From NCBI GenBank assembly GCA_963691705.1, contig OY829539.1, forward strand, positions 50,318,327-50,382,326: a DNA stretch of 64,000 bases, written 5' to 3'. Source of the stretch: Viola odorata (Eukaryota; Streptophyta; Magnoliopsida; Malpighiales; Violaceae). The notes beneath the pieces are model-generated. The model had not been told where the DNA came from. It saw nothing but the letters and a program-made list of their open reading frames with translations, and did not search any database. The position numbers and the translations under genes were made by a program. The stretch's first letter is position 1. Each line of letters begins with the position of its first letter. Below, piece by piece: positions 35,161-47,916 of the stretch.

Positions 35161-38100
35161 GAGGGATCTTCAGGAGAGGAAGATGCGATTTGCGTGGTGG
35201 GATAACTTTGGGTTTGAAAACAGCCTACTTATAGACTGTAGCCATAAAAGTGCTGAGTCAGGTTTTAACCATTGCAGTGGGTCAGAGGATTGGCAAACTA
35301 ATGAGCTCTCTTGTCAAGATGCGGTAAGCAGGCTGGGAATGATGATGGTGTCAACATCATTTTTTCGTTTGCAGTAATCTTAGGCTTCATAACCGAGGAC
35401 ATTGCAATTTATGCTCATTGTCTGCCCACAAAGATGTTCTTGTAAGCTCATCATCCGGATTTAAGCCATTGGATGGTTCATCTGGATCTATCTAATATCC
35501 AAGATCCTTTGTGATAAATCTTACACCACTTCTCAATAGCTGCCTGATGTTTTGGGCCAGTAACTTGCGTACTTGCTGAAGATTATGGAGAGTTGAAGCT
35601 TGGAAACTGTAATCAATTGAGACACATCTCATCCATAGACTTGAGGTTAGTAATGTCTGTTACTTATAATGTGCAGGTCCTAACTCCTGTGTAAAAAAGA
35701 TTGCTTTTTCCTCAGTTTATATGATAATAACTTCCTATTGGTGTTACTGATCTCTGATTTCACTTTTTTTTAAATAAAATAAAAATACGAGAATTATGTT
35801 TTCCCTTTTCATCCACCAATTTCCCTTTTAGGAATCTTAACCTCAACAACAACACTACCTCATTACCTCATATAGACCACAGAATTGTTCGTTGCATAAT
35901 GAGCTGATTGCTTTTGACATTCAGTAAAAGAAAAAGACAGTAAGATCTTTCCATTAATAGGAGAGGATAAAGTATTAGTTAGGTGGGGGATTAGGCATGG
36001 AACTGGCTTTATAATGCATTCGATGAGAAGCTTTATTAGACACTGATTCGCACGACTTAGGAATAATAGCAGTGTGAGTTTTTTGATTACTTGACCGAGG
36101 GAACAAAGATTAAGTGTGGTGTTTAAGTTACTAGGCACTTATGATGTTTAGCTGGTCCCATGATTGCAAATTTGTAGACACATTCTCATATTCTTTTCCT
36201 AACATGAAACGATTATACTTTAGAAGCCAGCAAATTGTACTGTACTTGCCTGGTCCATGACAACAATAATCCTAAACAAAAGAACAGATGCCCCTCGTTC
36301 ATTTTCAAAGTAGAGAGCAATGTGTGTGGGGCAATTGTGGTAGATATGATAACTTTTTTTAGGTTACTTTAATGCATGATCACTGATCACTCTCTACTAC
36401 CTGAAAATCTTTTTATTCTTTTCTTCTCAGTAGGGTTTTAGCTTAATTTAAACATGCAAACCTTGATTATGCATATAATAAATCAATGAAATCTGCCGTC
36501 TGTCGGAATGAATATTGTTTGCTTATTATGAAATGTTTGTCTGGTGTATGAACTTAGTGCTAGTGGCTACATGCTCTTGTCTATGTACTCTCCTAGCTCA
36601 CTTACTATTCCTTTGTTAAGGAGCTGACATAATGTTGCCCTACAAAATACAATAATAGTAATTCAAAGATTGATGTCTAATGTCGAATCTGAACTGGGTA
36701 GACGCAGCCAATTATGTTGGATTCACCTATAAATCATATCTTTAGCTACTAATGGATCAGTAAAAAGGCCTTGCTCAAACTCCTCTTTTTTCCCGGTTTC
36801 TCCTGATGTTCGAAAACTAATTTCGTCGACGTATGGTCGGGTTTTATTGAAACTTCGAAGGTGCCTATTAGTGACGTGTATATATTTTGGTGGAAAGAAA
36901 TTAAGATGTGCGGAACAGAAGAAAATCGTTGACTCTTGACTGTTGATACCATTAATTGCAGATAACACCATAAATCACGGTGCCTCTTTAATGGAATTAT
37001 GTTGTGTTAATTTCATAATTTGTCTGTTTGTGGGTAGTGGAAAGAGATTGCTTATTTTAATTTGGCCATTTTAGAGGGATCTAATTTGTACTTTTCGTGG
37101 AAATTACGAAAACAAAATGCAAAATCATGGCAGTATCAGCGGACGCTGTCAATGTTTCTACATGAAAAGATAAGTTATGTTTTTATTTTTAGAAAAAAAT
37201 GAATTTGGATTTGACAGGAAACAGAAGAAGCAGAATTAAGGTTTTCAAAACTAGAAAAAATCACACTAGTAATAGTATAACTCTCTTTTTAGCATCCAAT
37301 TATATACGTCCACACACATTAGGGCAAAAATGTCCCGGGGAAATAAAGTATGAGCCCAGTTAATAAAACTCTGCCCCCCCAAACTTTAGTTATTCAGTAA
37401 TAGTCCTTCATGTTTAATTCTTTTCAAATTAATCCTTTTTTTATTTCTACTCTCATAATAGTCCTTAAAGTTATATTATTTTTATATTAGTCCTTCATAC
37501 TTACCCCTCACAAATTTAAATTCTTACTAAATACTTCTTAAAGTCCAAATCTTTTCTAATTGGTCCCCCAAAAAAATTTTGAGGCTCCGCCACTGGATCT
37601 TATTTAATTACTTTATATGCAGAAAAGGAGGGTGGCATTTCTATGTCGTTCGTTTTTCCCAAATCCATGACTTTAGTATAGCGTGAGCATTGTAGTTTGT
37701 ACAATAGTTTTTTTTAGGGAAATTTGTAAAATATAGCTTTTAATTAATTTCTAATTAACTCATTATTCCTGTCCTTATTGTACGTACATACATTATAAAT
37801 AAATATTATATTATCACTTTTAAATGGTTGAATAGTTTACACAACAAATTAATTTGACAAAGTTAACTACGGTATTTTTTTCATCACGAACACTAATTTG
37901 TGTTAATATTTTATCTTCAGCAGTTAATCACTAAATTATATGTCGAATGGCAAGTTAATTTTAGTATTTTGATGCAACAATTAACATGGTATTAGAACTT
38001 CCTTGATCAAACGGTCCAAATTTAAATCCCATTGCGTCATATTTAATTAAAATTAATTCAAAATAAGATAGTACAATTATATAAGTCACTTAAAATAAAA

Positions 38101-39622
38101 GTAAGTTCTTGATATTTATAGTCCACCCACATAATGGAATGATGAATTAAGAGAGATGCGTGACAAGTGACGTCCCACTTCCTCATAATCATAATATAGG
38201 TCATCACTCAATTATACTACAAGTTATTGAATACTTATGGAGTATTAATTATAGGGTATTGTCTATTGTGTTAATTTTTCTGTTGTATTATTGTATATTT
38301 TCTCTGTGTACGTAAGATAAATAACTAAAAATATATACTCTCTTATTGACCATTATTGTATCAAAGCAACAAGGATGTGATAACAACATCTGTCCATTAC
38401 TCTGTGGAATTCAAACGTTAAAATTGTTATTCTTAGCCCGTTATCTACATAAGCTGCGGGTCGGATCGTACGACGGTGCAAGTGCCCTAATATGCATACT
38501 TTTACGACTGCTATGAATCATTTGTTCCGGCTTATACTTTCAGATACCGAATGCTATATGATTAACTGGAACTCTTCAATATCAATTTCCTTTTTCTAAA
38601 TTTATTCATTATTGGGTATCGTTTTACAATTTCTAACGGCACGTTAGAAGAGTTATCCTTCAAAATTCAGTACCGTTCGAAGCTTCTATTCAAAAGAGTA
38701 GATAGGAACGTCGGTGAGTCCAAAAAAAAAGATACTTATGATAATTTTGGCATATGATTTTTTTCCAAAGGAAAAATGTTGTTATTAGATAAAATTAAAA
38801 TTTTGCTAATGTTTGGTCCTAATGGCGACGCATATTTTAAATTAAAATTTTGCTAAACTATTCAACCATTCCGGGATACATCATCTGAAACCAAGTCAAG
38901 GCAGAAATTCGTAAAGAAAAGTGTAAGGTTGGATATTCACATCAAGTGTGTTTATATTTTATTTTTCCATTAATTGGTGTGAATTTTTTAACACTTTAAC
39001 TCTTTCGAAAAAGAAGTCATCGATCGTTAGTTCTATATCACGCGTAATCAGTAACTTTTTAGTCTGAAAATTTTATGTTTTAGCAGATTGATTTTATATG
39101 AACAATATTAGTTCTAATATGATGGCTAGAACATAAACAAAATGGCAATTCTATTCTAACAACATGCTAGAACCAAATTATAACAACTTGGAACGAGTTG
39201 AAGTGTAGCCTGCCGGCCGCCCGCCCACCCTTGTCCTACGAAGAAAAACAAAAAACAAAATGTGTAATTGGTGGTTTATTAACTTTTTAAAAAGTCATAA
39301 ATAAATAATATAAAGAGGTGTACCCTTGTTTAGCTTTGACCACAGCCTTTTCCTTTTCATTTCATTCCATTATAGGCACCAAAATACTTTATCTTTAAAA
39401 TAAAAAGAATAAGAAGATATGCACAATTTCCCCCCTTAAATTTGGTTTAGTGAAGGAAAATCTTCACTAATTACATTCTTCTTAGTTACCTAATTAATTC
39501 AAGCTAATTAAGAAAGTTGAGAATAATATTCACTCACTAACAAAAGAATCATTATTTACTTAGCTTAAGGGTATCTCTTGCATCTCAGGCATAGGAGGGT
39601 ATGGTTAAAATTTCCTCAACAA
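35161..39622. other. Long spacer, no gene recognised
   Basis: AT-rich sequence. Open frames here are short and unlike any family I know. The stretch 37320-37590, with repeated 'CTTTAGTTATTCAGTAATAGTCC'-like phrases, and TGGTATTAGAAC at 37988 (similar to a degenerate methionine-tRNA primer site) hint at eroded retroelements, but no boundaries could be set. Confidence 0.45.
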
Positions 39623-40098
39623 GTGATAATCCTGGATCTGGGGTGAGGATGACTCTGTAATATGGCGTGCTGACGTGGACTGTCTCTCTACTCCTACACC
39701 ACCTACAAAGCGCCGAAGGGGATCTCCGATGTAGAGGCTCTAACGATCAAGTCAATATGCATGATAATGAAAATAGGTGGTAAGAGAAAATTATATGATG
39801 GAGATAGGTAGTTGGATAGTTGCGCGAGCAAAGCTTCAGTACGCAAATGCGTGTAAGTATGTGTGTTCGTCCCCTCATGAAGGGGTGATGGGGGGCATTT
39901 ATAGCCTCGCCATGTGGGTCACCCTGGATACGTGTCGCTTGGGCTTGATCAGCCATTACCGATACCTGTCCCTTTATCCGATAGTTTCCTTAGTATGTTG
40001 TACAAGCAGTATACTTACCTAGTGGAGCCGGTATACATAGTCTTGGCTATGGGTGGGGATATATATATATCTAGAGGTACATATATCGGGAGCCCCTC
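39623..40098 (-). mobile_element. 3' LTR (truncated) of a Ty3/gypsy element
   Basis: The sequence beginning TGATAATCCT at 39623 is shared with 47348-47850, and its later part with 42316-42600. On the minus strand it contains GGCTATAAATGCC, a TATA-like promoter, matching the direction of the gag fragment. The right end is cut where the minisatellite begins. Confidence 0.7.
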
Positions 40099-40570
40099 GT
40101 CAGCTGGAAAGACGACGATGAATTATGGCAGGTTATTACCGATAAGGCTAATCGTATCCACTACCATTCACCCGTCTGTTGAAAAAACGACGATGAATTA
40201 TAGTGGATTATTGCCGATAAGGCTGATCGTATCCACTACTATTCACCCGTCTGCTGGAAAGACGACGATGGATTATGGCCAATAAGGCTGATTGAATCCA
40301 CTACCATTCACCCGTCTGCAGAAAAGACGACGACGGATTATGGTGGGTTATGGCCGATAAGGGTTGATTGAATCCACTACTATTCACCCGTTTGTTAGAA
40401 AGACGACGATGGATTATGACCGATAAGACTGATCATATCCACTACCATTCACCCGTCTACTGGAAAGACGACGATGGATTATGGTGGATACCATTTTTAT
40501 GATTATCGAGATCCGCTACGATTCACACATCTACTGAAAAGACGACGATAAATTATGGCGGGTACCCTAT
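40099..40570. repeat. Minisatellite of about seven 65-80-bp units beside the gypsy LTR
   Basis: Units each start with (C/T)TG(G/A)AAAGACGACGATG-like words at about 40102, 40177, 40251, 40317, 40393, 40459 and 40531. They also share ATCCACTACCATTCACCCG. Spacing varies from about 66 to 78 bp, with substitutions between units. In the element's own direction (minus) the array sits immediately before the 3' LTR. Confidence 0.9.
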
Positions 40571-42315
40571 TGATGAAGAGCAACATTTGCTTTCTTTCTT
40601 TTTTTCTTTTTAAAATATGAATTTCTAGGAACAATCACAGAAAAACACAAGTAAAGCCAGCTATGCAATTTATGTTGTTAGAGTATATATTATAACATAT
40701 ATTTAGTGGGAAGAAAATCTTTCCATGTTGATATCGACAAGTGCAACTGTCAAGCAATTATATGATGTATTGCAAATAGGAAATTTTACCTTATCTGATA
40801 TGTGATTTGTGCGTAAACATATCCATGTTTACTGAAGACAATATGTCTCCAAAGATGGTATGTGTACCGAGGACGATATATCACTGAAGACGGTATACGT
40901 GGCCACTAGGTAACTCATTAAATACTTTCTATCTATCAAAGACACTGTTCATCTAGGTTACTCTTTACCCGATAGATGTCCTGCTCATCCTGTTTCCTCT
41001 TTCCACTGGTAGAATGTTCCTTGATGCACTGAATCCCTCCTACTATTAAGTTGATCACCAGGAATTCATCCGAGGATGCCATCAAATTTTCCTTGCCTTT
41101 ATCCCTTCGCAACTCTACCACTAGGAACCCAGAAGGCACAACTTTCATGTTGTCCTCCCGATTGACATTCAACCGGTTATCGGGGGCATGCGTTCTAGCC
41201 TTAACTGCGTACTCGCCTAAGTATCCTTCCTCGATCAATCTCTCAATGGCCAACTGTAGTTGGCGGCAGCCTTAGTGTCATGCCCTGGTGCTTTGTGGAA
41301 GCGACAAAATAAATCTTTTCGTGGTACCAAACGACGCCCAGGCTTCCAGTTAGGGTATCAGACTGGTAGCTTTCGATCCTCCATTATCGTTAAGATTTCT
41401 ACTCTCGGGATCAATAGTGGAGTTGACTTAAAATCTATATGTATGCCTCTCCGTGGCTCTGGTTTCTTTTCTGCCGACTTTCACTGGACGAGTTCCTTCT
41501 GCACTCTCCGTCGGTAATCAGCTTCTTCCATTTTGGCAAATTTATGAGCCTTGATCCGTAAAAGATCCAAGGTCTGTGGGGGTTCTGCCAACAACGTATC
41601 CTTAAGCTTGTCGTAGCCGCAATTTCTTTTCAACACTTTTACCACTAAATCAACATCAACATCTGGTGTCATAGCCATCTCCATGTTGAATCGATCCAGG
41701 TAACTCTTGAGGGACTCTCCTTGCTTTCGGTGTATATCAAATAAAGACGCGGATGATATCTTCAGAGGAATAGATGTGCTGAATCTACTCTGTAACCTCT
41801 CCTCCAGCTGCGCAAATTTGTCTATGGAACCTGTCGGTAATCCTTCGAACCACGTCCTAGCAATTCCCGATAATGTTAAGATGAAAACCTAACATAGCTC
41901 TTCGTCTCTCCGTGTTTAAAACTTGACATAATCCTTCACCCGGTTCAGGTGGGTAACGAGATCCTTGGTACCATCATAAACTTCTGTCGGAAGTTTGATC
42001 CGTCTGCTGGCCCAGCGTCTTCATACCCAATAGGTTAACGGGTTCTTAGGATCATCGTCCTGCTCTTTTCGATAATTGGGTGAAACGGATCGGGAATACC
42101 TATATTCCTCCTCCTCACACGGATTCCATCGACGATCATAATGATGGTAATCCCTCACAGGCGAGCGTGCTCTTGGAGATTTGTTCCTACTCCTTCTGCC
42201 GTCAGACCTCCTTATATACTGATGAGAATGGTCCCCTCTCACCCTGTGCCTTGCAGCACGGTTACTGAACTCGTTCATATTATCCAAATATCCCTCCTCC
42301 ACCGTAGGAGGGTTC
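40571..42315 (-). pseudogene. Decayed gag of a Tat-lineage Ty3/gypsy retrotransposon
   Basis: The minus strand encodes, in order, an arginine/serine-rich N-terminus (about 42310-42021), a capsid-like segment (LKSYLDRFNMEMAMTP, LRIKAHKFAKMEEADY; about 41890-41480), a zinc-knuckle-like FHKAPGHDTKA (about 41320-41290), and AIERLIEEGYLGEY leading to a protease start INLIVGG (about 40990). At about 41270 a single-base loss splits the zinc knuckle from AIERL. Other stops break the frame at about 41478 and 41915. No reverse transcriptase or integrase is present. The motif set matches Tat/Ogre-type gag. Confidence 0.82.
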
Positions 42316-42670
42316 ACAATGGGTGGCAGTAGGTAGTTGGGTAGTTGCGCGGGTAGAGCTTCAGTACGCATGTGCGTGTAAGTATGTGTGTTTGTCCCCT
42401 CATAAAGGGGTGATGGGGGATATTTATAGCCTCGCCATGTGGGTCACCCTGGACACGTGTCGCTTGGGCTTGATCAGCCATTACCAATACGGGACCTTTA
42501 CCCGATAGTTTCCCTAGTATGTCGTACCAATAGTATACTTACCTGCTGGAGTCGGTATACATAGTCTTGGCTATGGGTGAGGATATATATATCGAGAGGT
42601 ATATATATCGGGACCCCTCGTTGGTGATGAAAGGTCGAAAATACTCTTGATGTGTCTTGTTTGTATTATC
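42316..42670 (-). mobile_element. 5' LTR fragment of the gypsy element
   Basis: About 300 bp are shared with 39800-40098 and with 47510-47850, including the minus-strand TATA and the AT-rich stretch ending in a GGGACCCCTCG-like word. The LTR end, primer site and leader are missing: gag sequence joins the LTR directly at about 42316, a deletion junction. Similarity to the 47348 copy runs to about 42668. Confidence 0.7.
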
Positions 42671-44261
42671 ACTTAGTATTTAGAATCAAAATTTATTGAT
42701 TTCCGCCAAAGGATATATAACTCATTAGTTATCTGTTGATTGTAAAATATCGATAAAAATTTAAACTCGTGTTTAAATTTTATTTACGTGAATGTCATTC
42801 GGTTTCCTATTTGGGAGTGAGAAAAACCAAAACGCTACTAGTATATACTATAGTATATGCATAGACAAAGGAAAGAGAATCCGAAGATACCAAATTAGAG
42901 GAAGAAGAGCCGACCGACAAAATTAAAACGTGCATAGGGAACCGTCGGTTGGGAGAGACTTGTCATTTTACTTGCTCAGAAAAGGAAAGCTCGACTAATA
43001 GGCTATTATTATATTATACAACTATTTTTCTCCTACACATATTGTAGGATGCTTCCCCTTTCTTTTTTCATAAAAGATAGTAAAAAATCGATTGTTTTTC
43101 CATCTAAAGTAACCTAGTTTTTTACGGGCACTTATTTGATTGCGCAGCATATGTTAAATTGTTTAATATAAATAAGATAAGATAATCTATTTTTTAATTT
43201 TAAATCAATAAAATAATTATGTTTCTATGATAGAGGTGAATGCGGTAGGTCACCAATGTCTACTTTTGGCACATTATTACTGTGATTAGCCTCAGGACCT
43301 TCCACAATGGTCTTTATATAGGGCAAAGATATCAAGTGATGTCCAACTTAATTAAGCCAATTACCGTAAGACGTTGGAAATTTCATGTAAGAAATCGCAT
43401 AATTAAAACAATTAAATTATTATTTTAATGAAAATACTCCAACATTAGATAGATGCATTGTCCATAATTATAATAATTCATCCTTTCAATTATTGATAAA
43501 GTTATTTGAAGAAAAAATAAAATATTGGTTCATTAGATTAGCTTTTTTAGAGTGTAAATATTGGTTCCTTATTAATACCGTACATTTTTTCTTGGGTAAA
43601 ATTACATTTAAAAAAATAGTTTACATAATGTTTAACTATGGCTATTACAATTTCTTTAAAAGATGAAACTTTAATATTTCTAATTGTTAAAAACTATAAG
43701 AAAAATGATAATTCAAAATTTTATGCAGATTTGAGAGAAAAAATATATAAATAAAGGAGAGTCCATTTGACTGAAAATAAAAGTAAGAACTAATGAGAAA
43801 AATTGAAAGTTATTGAAAAAGAAAAAAATCACAAGCATTTTAAATAAAATTCAAGCTAGTTTTTTCATTGTCTTTATCCTACCATATTTGTCACATTTTT
43901 TTATTTTTAATATATTTTTCCTATTTTTAATTTTTTATTTAATTTTTTAAATTATTATAAAGTTTTAAATTGCAAGTATTAATAAACTTTACAGTTTATA
44001 TTACAAGTTTTACCACTATATATATATAAATATAAGGTCAAAGTAAACCATTTAATAAACTATAAGGTTTTTTTAATGTAGTTTTTATTTTTTCTCATAA
44101 AATATAGTTTAATGATGATTAATCATAAAATGTACTTGATTAGTTAAATTTTTTATTTTATGCTATAAAAAAAATTATAAGTGTCACATTTTTTTTTGGT
44201 GATATAAATAATAAATCTATATTGAATTAATTATCATAAATGAGTGGTTTAGTAAATACTA
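42671..44261. other. AT-rich spacer, no gene seen
   Basis: Very AT-rich with many homopolymers. No gene, RNA gene or bounded repeat was recognised. Confidence 0.5.
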
Positions 44262-44489
44262 CTCCTTCCGTTTTCGATTAATTGATATTTTTTTACGGAT
44301 TTTCTGGTTCATCTCCCCTTGTCATTTTATATTTTCCGGAACATATGTTTTGTGGAAATGATAAATTAACTTTTCTGCATCAACCTAATTTGATGATGGT
44401 GTGGTAATTTGAGTGGAAATAAGATCAAACATCATTATTTTAAATTTTGTTACTATTTTAAAAAGACAATTATTAAAAAACGGAAAGAG
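44262..44489. mobile_element. Second-type Stowaway-like MITE
   Basis: Starts CTCCTTCCGTTTTCGATTAA and ends TTATTAAAAAACGGAAAGAG, inverted with several mismatches. It is flanked by TA at 44260-44261 and 44490-44491. At 228 bp it is non-coding. Its interior differs from the CTCCCTC elements at 22562 and 59908, so it is a separate family. Confidence 0.65.
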
Positions 44490-46378
44490 TAGGAATGAAT
44501 TACGGAAAAAATTATTTTTATAAACCTTTATATTTATTTTAGGCTAGCGTTAACGAAGCAACACTGAACTGGAGGAATAAAAAAAACAATTTATTTCGAT
44601 TCTCTATTTTTCGGATTTACTATTATGTAATTGACTTTTCGTGTTTTGACCTATTTATATAACATCTTTTATTTTATTTTTAACACATCGTAAGTCGTAT
44701 TTTAAAATATTACCATAATTCTACTCCCGATTTTTTACACATTCAACAAATCGGGGCGCAAAAATGTCACCGATCCACCAAGAATATTCTAACTTGACTT
44801 CATCCTCTCAAATTCAATCCAAATTGATAAAATATCGTTAAACTATTTTAATAACTTGGGGTAATTTTTTTAAAAAAAATCACAAATTATAACATTTTGA
44901 AGAATTAAAATAAAAATAAAAAGGCACTCAGCTAGTTACAGATATTCGTAAGCAAAGAGCAAGTAACGTTGATCGTGGATCTTACAGTCAAGTGATAAAT
45001 TATTTATTCATTTTCAACTCATGTTTTAGGTTCGACTATGAAGAATTGAAAAAATCATATTAAGAGAGTCACTTTCTTTTAAGTTTAGTCATGCTCGAAT
45101 AAGATTAAGCTTTTGCTCACATATATATATTTTGGTTTCCTGTCAATTTTGCACTTAAGTCCCTTAAGTTTCAGTTTTGTCATGTAATCATAAAATCAGT
45201 CAGTCAAAGCCCCAAACTATTTTCAATTTTTTTTAAGTCCTTTAAGTTTTAGTCTTTTTTCATAAAAGCCTATTTTATTTGTAAAAAAAACAATCTACGG
45301 TTGCTCCCTTTGTCTCCCAAATTCCTCAAATGTTTCTAATATAGTCCTAAACTCTTTAGATTTGTTTAAATAAAAAAATTGGTTATATTATTAATTTTTA
45401 TTATAATATTATGGATCAAATTATAAAACTCATAATCTATATCATAAAAATCATATGCACTAACCAGTTGAACTACAACCTAAATTTTTTTATATTTTTG
45501 ATTAATCATACTTTTATTAATACAAAAACTCTATATTTGACATTTTAGATTAAGAATGATCTAATATTCAAGTTAACTTTTTAATACTAATGAGAAATAA
45601 ATCAAAACTTCTAAATCATATTTTATTAACTTTTATAATTTTTAAAATAGTTCTTAAATATTCTATGTGTTGTTTTTATATATTAAAGAATACAAAATTA
45701 AAGAAATATAATACAATGTTCTTTATAATACTGTTTTTTTTATAAAAAAACATTAGCTTTGCTTTTAATTTTAGCCCGTCCAAAGATTTTTTGTTTGTGT
45801 CCGCCCCTAACCAAGAAAGATTTAAAAATGTAAAGTAAAGCACCGGTTGCTGTCGGGAGCGAGTCAATTTCAGGAGAAGTAGTGTCCGGTCCGGGTAAAC
45901 CTCGTGAAGTGGCATGGAGTGCGGAGGGATTAAGGTCTAGATAATACAACAACCAATTAACTACCAACAGAAACAGTGCACTCCCTTCGTCAACTCCGCT
46001 GATTTTGAGGCAGGCCATAAACCACGTGATTAATTACTTAGTTTTTGATTTGATCCCGCTGTAGTTGCAATTGGTTTCTAGCGAGGTTATTAATCACGAC
46101 AATCATTTCATATAGGAATGAGATGTATCAGATATTAGAAATATTAGCATACTATTTTAGTGTTGCGTTTCAAAATTGTAACATACATATAAAGTTATGA
46201 TGGAAAGTTGCAATTAGTTTCTTGTAAATTCTATACCTTGAACATTTTACCTCCTGGACTTAATTTTCTTATCAGGTTTTTAAAATAAAAACCTTAATAT
46301 ATGCATATAGTATAGTAAAAAAAATTATAACTTTGCTATAGCATTCTTGCCATAAATTTTGGGTGGTGGAAGGGTTGA
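44490..46378. other. AT-rich spacer, no gene seen
   Basis: No gene was recognised. A minus-strand open frame at 45740-46018 has no family motif that I know, and its surroundings look like eroded repeat DNA. Confidence 0.45.
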
Positions 46379-47088
46379 TGCTGAGGTGTACAAACCAAAA
46401 TTCCACGTCAGAAAGAAAAGAGAAATAAAAACTAAATATAAGAAGAGTTGATATTCTTAATGTAATGAGGCCTTTTGTGAAAATCGTGCGGGCTTAAACC
46501 AAAACGGTTAGTATCATTCCATTAAAAGAGACTCGTGTGGGTTTTATTTCTCCAACAAATGGTAGTGGAGCCGAAGGTTCGACTGGGCCTGTGCAGTGGG
46601 CTTTGATGTGGGTGACACACTGTGAATCTCTGGGCCGAGCTGGAAAAGTATGGTGGATCTCCGGTTCGAATGAGAATAAGTGCGGTGAATCTCTAAGTCG
46701 AGCTAGAAAGTGTACTCGATGGACCTCCTAGACTTGCCCTGTGGTACATAGTTTGAGGGGGAGATTGTTGGATCCTAGTAGTGGGCTTATTGGTACTTCG
46801 TTCGAGGGGAGATTGGTGACCTAGTAGTGGGCTCAGTGGTACTTCATTCGAGGGGAGATTGGTGAGCCTAGGTTGTGGGCTATATGTTACTTAGTTCGAG
46901 GGGGAGATTGTTGAGGTGTGCGAACCAAAGTCCCACATCAGAAAGAAAAGACAAATAAAGACTAAATATAAGAGGAGTTGATCTTCCTAATGGAACGAGG
47001 CCTTTTGTGAAAACCGTGCGGGCTCAGGCCCAAAGCGAACAATATCATTCCATTAAGAGAGATTCGTGTGAGTTTTATTTCTCCAACA
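46379..47088 (+). mobile_element. TRIM retrotransposon (terminal-repeat in miniature)
   Basis: Two direct terminal repeats, 46379-46557 and 46909-47088 (about 180 bp), start TG(C/T)TGAGGTGT and end CTCCAACA. The right copy has the short inverted ends TGTTG/CAACA. A primer-site-like TGGTAGTGGAGCC follows the left repeat after 2 nt. A purine tract GAGGGGGAGAT precedes the right repeat. A perfect 5-bp duplication GTTGA flanks the element (46374-46378 and 47089-47093). The 351-bp interior is non-coding, with internal repeats of a 'TAGTGGGCT...TTCGAGGGGAGATTG' phrase. The size and lack of genes fit a TRIM mobilised in trans. Confidence 0.95.
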
Positions 47089-47347
47089 GTTGATTCAATT
47101 TGTTGGCATTGATCCATCATCATTCCAATTAAAATGAGAGTTCTAATCTTTTCAAGAACTGTATTTCTTGATGTGATACTACCCAAATTCATCGACGCAC
47201 ACCTTCGTTATAAAAAATCATGACCCTGGAATTTGGAAGCTTTTCATCATCATCATCTAATTGAGTCATAAATGTAAAAGGAAATTACACAATCAGATTT
47301 CATTTTCATTTTTTCCCCCTATGTTCTAATCATGTTTTCCTATGTTC

Positions 47348-47916
47348 ATGATAATCCTCGATCTAGGGTGAGGGGGGTTCTGTAATCTGACGTGCTGATG
47401 TGGTCTGTCTCACTGCTCCTACGCCACCTGCAAAGTGTCGGAGGGGGTCTCCGGCGTAGAAACTCTAACGATCAAGTCGCATGATGAAAATAGGTAGTGA
47501 GGGAGAACCATCGGGTGGAGGTAGGTAATTGGGCAGAGCTTTTATACGAGTGCGCGTGTCTGTATTTGTGTCCTAATGAAGGGATGATATGGGGTATTTA
47601 TAGCCTCGCTTTGTGGGTCACCCTGGACACGTGTCGTTTGGGATGGATCAACCATTACCGATACCTGTCTTTTTTCCCGATAGTTTCCCTAGCATGTTGT
47701 ACCGGTAGTATACTTACTTGGTGGAGTCGGTATGTGTAGTCTTGGCTACTGTTGAGGATATATACCGGGAGATACATATATCGGGACCCCCCGTTGGTAA
47801 TGAAAGGTCGTAATTACCCTTAAGGTGCCTTGTTTGTATCATCGCCTAGGAACTGCGATTATTGGTACCGTTTGTATTTACCGGTAACTCCTTGATCGTC
47901 CTGCTAGGAAGCCCGA
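47348..47916 (-). mobile_element. Solo-type gypsy LTR, left part, interrupted by a younger element
   Basis: It begins TGATAATCC like the LTR at 39623 and carries the same internal features through the CCCCCCGTTGG phrase near 47795 and beyond. It is cut at about 47916 by the LTR element that follows; the remainder probably continues at 50206 for 100-150 bp. No gag or pol flanks it, so it looks like a solo LTR. Its right end and target duplication were not resolved. Confidence 0.65.

Noticed and set aside
37988..38003. TGGTATTAGAACTTCC as a retrotransposon primer-binding site
   Set aside because: It has mismatches to the methionine-tRNA site and no flanking LTR pair could be found.
40099..40570. 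CRISPR-like array
   Set aside because: Units are tandem and variable with no unique spacers, and the DNA is plant nuclear; it is a retroelement-associated minisatellite.
45740..46018. 92-codon minus-strand frame as a gene
   Set aside because: No start context, splice partner or family motif; the surroundings look like eroded repeats.
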